Below, one piece after another: positions 1 through 4,515 of a stretch of 8,638 nucleotides of DNA. The translations under genes and the position numbers were made by a program. The stretch is from positions 1-8,638 of the forward strand of contig RKSB01000159.1 of assembly GCA_007571095.1 (NCBI GenBank), in the 5' to 3' direction. The DNA is from K189A clade bacterium (GTDB lineage Bacteria > Pseudomonadota > Gammaproteobacteria > Pseudomonadales > Azotimanducaceae). Positions within the stretch are counted from its first letter, which is position 1; the number at the start of each line of letters is the position of its first letter. Under the pieces are notes generated by a model. The model was not told the DNA's origin. It ran no database searches and was given only the letters and a program-made list of their open reading frames with translations.

Positions 1-566
1 AAGGCCCCGTAAAGCGCGCTTCTGGCCTGGCCCTGTGACATTCTGCTGTGCACAGAAAAAGAGTCATAGGCATCCAGAAAGGCTTGTTTTTCAATACCGA
101 ACCGAGTCAGAAAATCGGCCACTCTTTCAGGTGTCTTGAGGTTGACTCGCCGCTTGTGAAGAGCGTCAAAAAAAGGGCGGTGAGTTTTGTCAAGGATATC
201 CAGTTCCTCCAGAGCGTAATAGGTTCGGGCATAGTGTGCCCAGAGTTCGTTGCCAAAAACCGCAGGCGTTCGCCGAAACAGAATGTCATCGGGTAGCTGG
301 CTTGTCCATTCGTCCAGCCAGGGTTTAAGCCGAAAGCAGTGGATGCAACCGTAGGAAAACAGCTCCATCACCTCAATTTTATCGGGATTCGGCGATTCCA
401 CAGGAAGTTGCAACAGCTTGTAGTGCACACCCTCGACGTATCGAGAATCCTCAGCCCCCACAGCCTCTCTTGTCTGGGCCTGAAGACAAGCCGTTCCGAG
501 TAGCAGGACTACCCAGACCAGGCTTCTGGACAGTCTGCCCGAAAGCCTGACTTTAGTGCAGGCCAT
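1..566 (-). CDS. dsbA: DsbA-family thiol:disulfide oxidoreductase (partial, C-terminus missing)
   Basis: Periplasmic oxidoreductase that would introduce disulfide bonds into exported proteins. The minus-strand frame is open from ATG at 566 to the window edge (188 codons; the family is about 210). Residues 12-30 form a basic-then-hydrophobic signal segment (RSLVWVVLLLGTACLQA) with likely cleavage after Ala30. The thioredoxin-fold start follows, with EVMELFSYGCIHCFRLKPW carrying the redox pair Cys74-Ile-His-Cys77, then the helical insertion (about 95-185). The cis-Pro loop expected soon after ARSALYGA lies outside the window. The active site is CIHC rather than the commoner CPHC. The ATG is the only ordinary start in this frame ahead of the signal sequence and lies inside the end of the cytochrome c4 gene (14-base overlap), so the two genes are probably co-transcribed and translationally coupled. 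I see no strong Shine-Dalgarno. Family assignment is secure; which DsbA paralogue is not. Confidence 0.9.
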   Translation of the reverse strand, partial: MACTKVRLSGRLSRSLVWVVLLLGTACLQAQTREAVGAEDSRYVEGVHYKLLQLPVESPNPDKIEVMELFSYGCIHCFRLKPWLDEWTSQLPDDILFRRTPAVFGNELWAHYARTYYALEELDILDKTHRPFFDALHKRRVNLKTPERVADFLTRFGIEKQAFLDAYDSFSVHSRMSQGQARSALYGA

Positions 567-1182
567 AGAGGTAGTTCGCCAGTGCCTTGATTTCTCGATC
601 GTTCAGGCGGGCGGCGTTCTGCTGCATGATGAGGCCAAAGGAGCTTTCGTTGCCTCGGGCCCGGCTACGATAGTCCTCCAGGGATTTGATGGTGTAGGCG
701 GGCAGTTGCCCCGACAACCTCGGAAAGCCGGCCAGCCGGTTGCCTTCTCCACGGGGTGAGTGGCAGGCAGCACAGGCGGCTATGTTACGTTCAAGCAGGC
801 CACCCCGATAGATCTGTTCGCCGAGTACCAGCAGGGCTTCGTCGCCGTCCGCACCACCCAGTGCAGGTGTTTGTTGTGCGTAAAAGGCGGCCATATCGGC
901 AAGATCCTGTTCGGACAGGTTATCCAGTTGGCCGGTCATCAGGGGAGCAGAACGCTGGCCGCTTTGTATGGCTTTCAATTCCCTGAGCAGATACCGAAAG
1001 TTTTGGCCTGCGATGGAGGGGTAAAGATCGTTTTGGCTGTTGCCATCCTGGCCGTGGCAGGCAATGCAGGTGCCGACCTTGCCCTGCCCGGCGAGAGCAT
1101 CACCCTCTATGGCTTCTACGCCCAGAACTCGGCCGTGAAGGAAAAACGCAAACAGGCTGACGAGCAGAAGAAATTTTTTCAC
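553..1182 (-). CDS. Diheme cytochrome c4
   Basis: Periplasmic two-heme c-type electron carrier, typically passing electrons from the bc1 complex to terminal oxidases. The 209-residue product has a signal peptide (residues 1 to about 24, MKKFLLLVSLFAFFLHG then VLGVEA) and two similar cytochrome c domains. The heme-binding motifs are C39-I-A-C-H43 and C137-A-A-C-H141. Likely axial methionines are Met82 (SAPLMTGQL) and Met186 (FGLIMQQNAARL). Length and the paired-domain pattern fit the cytochrome c4 family. The start is GTG at 1182, with only a weak AGG about nine bases ahead. It is chosen because it begins the signal peptide and no earlier in-frame start gives a sensible protein. The DsbA gene follows with overlapping ends. 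A damaged tandem copy of the first 25 or so codons sits immediately upstream, and its reading frame ends in a TGA overlapping this GTG. Confidence 0.93.
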   Translation of the reverse strand: MKKFLLLVSLFAFFLHGRVLGVEAIEGDALAGQGKVGTCIACHGQDGNSQNDLYPSIAGQNFRYLLRELKAIQSGQRSAPLMTGQLDNLSEQDLADMAAFYAQQTPALGGADGDEALLVLGEQIYRGGLLERNIAACAACHSPRGEGNRLAGFPRLSGQLPAYTIKSLEDYRSRARGNESSFGLIMQQNAARLNDREIKALANYLYGLH

Positions 1183-1262
1183 GCTGTACCTGGAACTTCC
1201 ATGCCAGGACTTCGCCGTGAAGAAAAAACCAAAAGGCCGACGAACTGAATTAATTTTTTCAC
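1103..1262 (-). repeat. Degenerate 80-base tandem duplication of the cytochrome c4 start
   Basis: Two head-to-tail copies, 1103-1182 and 1183-1262, with an exact 80-base offset at their 5' ends on the minus strand. Both begin GTGAAAAAATT (11 of 11 identical), then diverge moderately through the signal-peptide codons. They share CTTCACGGC, where the offset is 82 because the upstream copy has lost two bases, and stay recognisably similar toward the junction. On the plus strand the anchors are AATTTTTTCAC at 1172-1182 and 1252-1262, and GCCGTGAAG at 1132-1140 and 1214-1222. The level of divergence suggests an old duplication. I aligned it by eye and calculated no exact identity. Confidence 0.75.
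1179..1262 (-). pseudogene. Signal-peptide remnant or leader mini-ORF upstream of cytochrome c4
   Basis: Within the upstream copy of the duplication, a GTG at 1262 opens a 27-codon frame starting VKKLIQFVGLLVF, like the cytochrome signal peptide, and then leaving that frame because of a two-base loss. It ends with TGA at 1181-1179, which overlaps the cytochrome GTG start at 1182-1180 as GTGA. In another frame the lost similarity resumes (FFLHGEVLAW against FFLHGRVLGV in the cytochrome). The simplest view is a decayed copy of the gene start. The GTGA overlap means it could also serve as a translated leader feeding ribosomes to the cytochrome start. No experimental support can be read from the sequence. 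Confidence 0.5.
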
Positions 1263-1282
1263 GCCAGGTTTGTACTCTTGAG

Positions 1283-1304
1283 TGAGTGTCTTGTGAGCGT
1301 CTTG
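1283..1304. repeat. 11-base tandem direct repeat in the cytochrome c4 leader
   Basis: TGAGTGTCTTG (1283-1293) is followed directly by TGAGCGTCTTG (1294-1304), differing at one base. A weaker related stretch, TGTACTCTTG, lies at 1271-1280. The period is close to one helical turn, which would suit side-by-side binding by a regulator. It lies between the proposed minus-strand promoter and the cytochrome start, so binding here could affect elongation or the 5' leader. Function is inference only. Confidence 0.45.
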
Positions 1305-1344
1305 GGGGCGTCGATCAGGATAGTTGAATTTTCCAGCCACCGCT

Positions 1345-1373
1345 ATTATATGAGTCAGCCGATAGGACTACAA
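1345..1373 (-). promoter_or_regulatory. Predicted sigma-70-type promoter for cytochrome c4-dsbA
   Basis: On the minus strand a perfect -10 hexamer TATAAT occupies 1350-1345. A partial -35 hexamer TTGTAG (1373-1368, three of six matches) lies exactly 17 bases upstream. Transcription would begin near 1338, leaving about 155 bases of leader before the cytochrome GTG. That leader contains both the 11-base tandem repeat and the duplicated gene start. Confidence 0.55.
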
Positions 1374-1397
1374 GGCAGGCCCGTCAGGCTTTTCGGC

Positions 1398-1425
1398 AAA
1401 GCAACCGAGTCAGTAAAGCAACCGA
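1398..1425. repeat. Direct repeat AAAGCAACCGA x2, candidate activator site
   Basis: AAAGCAACCGA occurs exactly at 1398-1408 and 1415-1425, a 17-base period. The second copy ends at the position where a -35 element should be for the plus-strand TATAAT at 1448-1453, and no recognisable -35 hexamer is present there. This placement, roughly -62 to -35 from the inferred start site, suits an activator bound as a tandem dimer next to RNA polymerase. A seven-base inverted repeat (AGGCAGG 1373-1379, CCTGCCT 1434-1440) brackets it. Confidence 0.45.
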
Positions 1426-1453
1426 ATGAGATACCTGCCTGATATATTATAAT
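1425..1453 (+). promoter_or_regulatory. Predicted promoter of the signalling operon
   Basis: A perfect TATAAT at 1448-1453 is the only strong -10 box ahead of the response regulator gene. At a 17-base spacing the -35 position reads AATGAG, which does not resemble TTGACA, so the promoter may depend on an activator. Transcription would begin near 1460 and leave a leader of about 66 bases before the ATG at 1526. A GTG at 1460 would be a leaderless start in the same frame. Confidence 0.5.
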
Positions 1454-1514
1454 GACCCTGTGGCTGGTCGAACGTTTTGTCGTTGGCCGGCTGAACAGAA
1501 TGACAAAGAGGTTT

Positions 1515-1520
1515 GGAGGG
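1515..1520 (+). promoter_or_regulatory. Ribosome binding site deciding the response regulator start
   Basis: GGAGGG ends five bases before ATG 1526. This strong Shine-Dalgarno favours 1526 over the in-frame GTG at 1460, whose extra 22 residues do not resemble the start of a receiver domain. Confidence 0.8.
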
Positions 1521-1525
1521 TTACT

Positions 1526-2707
1526 ATGGAAGATGCCGCCGCCGCCCCCGCACAGCCGGACAAGATTCTGGTGGTGGACGATGAGCCTGATCTGGAGCAT
1601 CTGGTACGCCAGCGAATGCGCCGCGAAATTCGTTCGGGGAAGTACGCTTTTGTTTTTGCCCGCAACGGAGTAGAGGCTCTCGAAATTCTGAATGGAGACG
1701 AAAGCATTGACATAGTGCTGTCTGACATCAATATGCCGCAGATGGATGGACTGACTCTGTTGAAGCAGATACCCGAGGTCAACCCCGACATTCGTTCGGT
1801 GATTGTCTCTGCCTATGGCGACATGAAGAACATTCGAACGGCGATGAATCGGGGAGCCTTTGATTTCATCACCAAGCCGATTGACTTTGAGGATCTGAAG
1901 ATCACGGTCAAGCGGGCACTGGAGCACCTGATGCTCTGGCGCGAGGCCCTGTCGTCCCGAGACAAGCTGGTTGCCCTGCAGCAGGAGCTTGACGTAGCCA
2001 GCTCCATTCAGCGCTCCATTCTTCCGACTGAGTTTCCTGCCTGTCCGGTCGCCGAGATCTATGGCGACATGAAGCCCGCCCGCAATGTCGGAGGAGATTT
2101 TTACGATGTTCAGCAGATTTCCGATGACTTGATCGGAATAGCGATCGCCGATGTATCAGACAAGGGCGTGCCGGCCGCCCTGTTCATGATGTCTTGCTAC
2201 ACCCTGCTCAGGGCGGAGATACGTTCGGATGCAGAGTCGCTGGCGCAGGTTCTGGGCAATGTCAACCAACAGCTGACCGAAAACAACGAGTCGATGATGT
2301 TCGTAACCCTGTTTTACGCTGTTTACAACATCAGAACAGGCGAATTGCGTTACGTTAACGGAGGGCACAATCCACCCCTGCTCGTCTCTGCCGACGGGTC
2401 TTCCGAGGAAATCCCGCAGGTCAAGGGTGTTGCCCTCGGAGTTGCTGTGGATGCCCGGTTTGAACAGTCCTCGGTAACCCTTTCGCCGGGTGATTCGGTG
2501 ATTTTTTATACGGACGGAGTAACCGAAGCCGAAGATGCCGATTTCAACCTCTTCGAACTGGACCGCCTGAAGGCAATTTTTTCTGCTGGCGGGCCTCTCA
2601 AGGCCAAGGATGCCAACGATTCGGTTTTTCAGGCGGTCAAGGATTTTGCCCTCGATAATCCGCAATCGGACGACATTACCTGCGTCACTCTGGTTCGTAC
2701 CGGCTAG
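1526..2707 (+). CDS. Response regulator with PP2C/SpoIIE-type (RsbU-like) serine phosphatase output
   Basis: A 393-residue cytoplasmic protein that would convert phosphorylation by a histidine kinase into serine/threonine phosphatase activity on a STAS-family antagonist. Residues 13-130 are a receiver domain: acidic pocket D18-D19, phosphoacceptor D67 (VLSDINMPQMDG), Ser95 (VIVSAYGD) and Lys117 (FITKPID). A helical linker (about 125-165) ends in IQRSILP, the usual entry to SpoIIE phosphatases. The phosphatase domain shows GGDFYD (D191, D194), ADVSDKGVPAALFM (D209), GHNPPLL, YTDGVTEA and QSDDIT (D382-D383), the metal-binding set expected for an active enzyme. It leads a four-gene plus-strand operon. 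The next gene is the kinase that would oppose it, and the histidine kinase at the end of the operon is the likely phosphodonor, since it has no receiver of its own. No DNA-binding output domain is present. Confidence 0.93.
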   Translation: MEDAAAAPAQPDKILVVDDEPDLEHLVRQRMRREIRSGKYAFVFARNGVEALEILNGDESIDIVLSDINMPQMDGLTLLKQIPEVNPDIRSVIVSAYGDMKNIRTAMNRGAFDFITKPIDFEDLKITVKRALEHLMLWREALSSRDKLVALQQELDVASSIQRSILPTEFPACPVAEIYGDMKPARNVGGDFYDVQQISDDLIGIAIADVSDKGVPAALFMMSCYTLLRAEIRSDAESLAQVLGNVNQQLTENNESMMFVTLFYAVYNIRTGELRYVNGGHNPPLLVSADGSSEEIPQVKGVALGVAVDARFEQSSVTLSPGDSVIFYTDGVTEAEDADFNLFELDRLKAIFSAGGPLKAKDANDSVFQAVKDFALDNPQSDDITCVTLVRTG

Positions 2708-2716
2708 TTCCTCATT

Positions 2717-2728
2717 CAACTCGAGTTG
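2717..2728. repeat. 12-base perfect palindrome in the phosphatase-kinase gap
   Basis: CAACTCGAGTTG is a perfect palindrome ten bases after the phosphatase stop codon. It could be a small operator half or a short transcript hairpin, but at this length chance is a fair explanation. Confidence 0.35.
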
Positions 2729-2753
2729 CAGGATCATGGCTTTTTTGAAAATC

Positions 2754-2778
2754 AAGGCAGGGAAGGCAGGTAGCCTGC
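2754..2778 (+). repeat. AAGGCAGG tandem repeat and hairpin at the kinase ribosome-binding region
   Basis: AAGGCAGG occurs at 2754-2761 and again at 2763-2770. The second copy runs into a hairpin, GCAGG (2766-2770), loop TAG, CCTGC (2774-2778), which ends four bases before the ATG at 2783. The purine-rich repeats are the best Shine-Dalgarno candidates for the kinase gene, so the hairpin could modulate its translation. The same AAGGCAGG also occurs at 1372-1379 ahead of the operon. Confidence 0.4.
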
Positions 2779-2782
2779 GGGA

Positions 2783-3214
2783 ATGACCACGACTCGTGTA
2801 ACACTCAAGTCCAGAGCAGAAGATCTGGATCTGCTTGACGATATTCTGGACAAGGTGTCGGAGAGCGAGTCCTGGGACGACAGGCTGACCAATCAACTCA
2901 GGCTGGTACTGGAAGAATTGATTGTCAATGTCATCAACTATGCGTATGACGATCTCGATGATTCCCTGCACGATATCGAATTGTCGATTGATTCGAACCC
3001 CGAACAGGTGGTGATCGAACTGGCCGACGATGGAAAACCCTTTGATCCGCTGAAAGATGCACCCTCGCCGGATTTGAAGGCGGATGTCGAGTTCAGGCCG
3101 GTCGGCGGCCTCGGCATTCATCTGGTGTTCAAGCTGACCGACTCTGTCGCTTATGTTCGGGAAGAAGGCATCAACAGGTTGACCGTCACCAAACGGAGAG
3201 CCTCCGGCCAGTGA
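2783..3214 (+). CDS. RsbW-like GHKL ATP-binding kinase (anti-sigma/switch kinase family)
   Basis: A 143-residue single-domain protein of the HATPase_c_2 type, the family of RsbW and SpoIIAB. These kinases phosphorylate STAS-domain antagonists and usually sequester a sigma factor or another target when the antagonist is phosphorylated. Motifs in order: N-box LVLEELIVNVINYAY with base E45 and metal-binding N49, G1 box LADDGKPFDP (D82, G84), and G2 box GGLGIHLV (108-115). Length is typical for the family. The ATG at 2783 lies 75 bases after the phosphatase gene, with a weak purine-rich ribosome-binding region partly in a hairpin. The stop overlaps the next gene's start (GTGA at 3211-3214). Next to an RsbU-like phosphatase it makes a plausible opposing kinase. 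The STAS substrate and the bound target are not encoded nearby. It could act on something other than a sigma factor. Confidence 0.87.
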   Translation: MTTTRVTLKSRAEDLDLLDDILDKVSESESWDDRLTNQLRLVLEELIVNVINYAYDDLDDSLHDIELSIDSNPEQVVIELADDGKPFDPLKDAPSPDLKADVEFRPVGGLGIHLVFKLTDSVAYVREEGINRLTVTKRRASGQ

Positions 3215-4515
3215 AGCCAGTAGCAACAAGTCTTCTGCGAAGATTTGCCGCTCGCGGCGTCTTTCCTGCGGTTCTTCTGCTGAGTGCTTCTGGCCTCTCG
3301 GCCCAGGATTTACCCGAGGTAAGCGGAGAAGCGGCTTCTCCTGCGAGCACTCAATTCAGTAGTAGTGTGCCGACTTCGGTCATTCTGGGAGTCACTGACG
3401 TTGCCGTTGTTTTCGGCCAGTCGGCACCCCTGAGTGGGCCAAACGCACAAATCGGCCTGGAAGCCCGTTTGGGAATTCTGGCGGCGTTTAACGAAATCAA
3501 TCAAAAGGGTGGCGTACATGGCCGAAGGGTTCAACTGGTTACTCTCGATGATAACTACGAGCCAGGCAAGGCGATCCGTAATGTCAAGCGGTTAATCGAA
3601 AAGGACGGCGTCTTTGCCCTGATCGGCAACGTGGGCACTTCTCCTGTGCGCGCCTCGGCACCCATTTCCGCCGAAGCCGGTGTCCCTTTTATTGCTCCTG
3701 TTACAGGTGCCGCCGAGTTGCGGGCGCGCTGGCAGAACATGATGCATCTGCGCGCCTCTTACGATCAGGAAACCGAAGCCATGATCGATCATCTGCTCAA
3801 TGATCTGTCGATTAGTCGAATTGCCGTGCTGTATCAAAACGATTCTTTTGGTCGGGATGGCTTTGAGGGCGTTTCGCTTGCCCTCAGCCGACGCGGCGCG
3901 AAAGTGGTGTCGAGCGGCTTTTATGAACGCAATACCTCCGCCATCAAGCAGGCGTTGCTGGAGATTCGGCAGGGCAAGCCCGAGGCAGTCATCATCATTG
4001 CATCCTATCCAGCGGCTGCTCAATTGATTCTATGGTCGAGGTTTATCGGGTTTAATCCGGTGTTCATGAATATTTCATTTGTCAGCAGCAATGCGCTGGC
4101 GCGTGAACTGGGTTCAAAGGGCGGCGGTGTTTTCATGACTCAGGTAGTACCCTTTCCGACTTCGCCGGATCTGGCCGTTACTCAGGCTTACCAGAAGGCA
4201 CTGGCCACAGTGGCACCCGAGACAGAACCAGGCTTCACTTCCTTTGAGGGCTACCTGACAGGCCGTTTGGTTACTCACATTCTTGAGGAATGCGGCCGCA
4301 ACCTGACTCGGGAGATGTTTCTTGACGCCTTTCGCAACGCCGGCCTGATCGATCTGGATGATTTTCAGTTGTATTACAGCGAGGGAATCGACCAGGGATC
4401 ACAGGCTGTGTTCCTGACGGTGCTTGACGAAGAAGGGAACTACAGACCAATCACTAGACTTACGGATGCCGTGAATGCGGAAATTACTGGCCAGGATACC
4501 AACAATCCGCTTTAA
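3211..4515 (+). CDS. Periplasmic solute-binding protein, family 1 (Peripla_BP_6/LivJ-like), probably a sensor adaptor
   Basis: A 434-residue exported protein resembling branched-chain amino acid and urea-type ABC binding proteins. Residues 1-31 are a signal peptide with an RR near the start, a hydrophobic core (VFPAVLLLSASG) and likely cleavage LSA|Q. A Ser/Ala/Pro-rich stretch to about residue 60 precedes the binding domain, which opens VFGQSAPLSGPNAQIGLEA (from 67) and continues with GIL-AAFNEIN-KGGVHGR, a DDNYEP strand and the IGNVGTSPVRASAPI loop. No lipobox cysteine is seen, so it should be soluble. The GTG start overlaps the preceding TGA and has GGAG about a dozen bases ahead. The next gene, a histidine kinase, starts inside it. 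No permease or ABC ATPase is present, so sensing rather than uptake is the likelier role. The ligand cannot be predicted from the sequence by eye. Confidence 0.88.
   Translation: MKPVATSLLRRFAARGVFPAVLLLSASGLSAQDLPEVSGEAASPASTQFSSSVPTSVILGVTDVAVVFGQSAPLSGPNAQIGLEARLGILAAFNEINQKGGVHGRRVQLVTLDDNYEPGKAIRNVKRLIEKDGVFALIGNVGTSPVRASAPISAEAGVPFIAPVTGAAELRARWQNMMHLRASYDQETEAMIDHLLNDLSISRIAVLYQNDSFGRDGFEGVSLALSRRGAKVVSSGFYERNTSAIKQALLEIRQGKPEAVIIIASYPAAAQLILWSRFIGFNPVFMNISFVSSNALARELGSKGGGVFMTQVVPFPTSPDLAVTQAYQKALATVAPETEPGFTSFEGYLTGRLVTHILEECGRNLTREMFLDAFRNAGLIDLDDFQLYYSEGIDQGSQAVFLTVLDEEGNYRPITRLTDAVNAEITGQDTNNPL

Noticed and set aside
24..27. Possible lipoprotein processing of the DsbA-family protein at Cys27 (LGTAC), considered for the window-edge gene.
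   Set aside because: The residues before the cysteine do not fit a lipobox well, lacking Leu at -3, and a normal signal peptidase site follows at Ala30.
48..296. An 82-codon plus-strand frame near the left edge.
   Set aside because: It is antisense to the DsbA-family gene, whose minus-strand translation is clearly homologous over this stretch.
556..1248. Plus-strand frames opposite the cytochrome c4 gene, the longest 162 codons.
   Set aside because: The minus-strand frame carries two CxxCH motifs, a signal peptide and matching axial methionines; the plus-strand frames have none of these.
1355..1927. A 190-codon minus-strand frame covering the operon promoter and the receiver domain.
   Set aside because: It would run across the proposed divergent promoters and antisense to the receiver domain, and has no domain signature.
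2730..2760. A T-run after the phosphatase gene considered as an intrinsic terminator.
   Set aside because: No GC-rich stem precedes the TTTTTT at 2741-2746; the palindrome nearby is too short and too far away.
2156..3229. A 357-codon open frame on the minus strand opposite the phosphatase end and the RsbW-like gene.
   Set aside because: It lies antisense to two genes with complete family motifs, spans their intergenic gap, and its translation shows no recognisable domain. It is a by-product of codon bias on the other strand.
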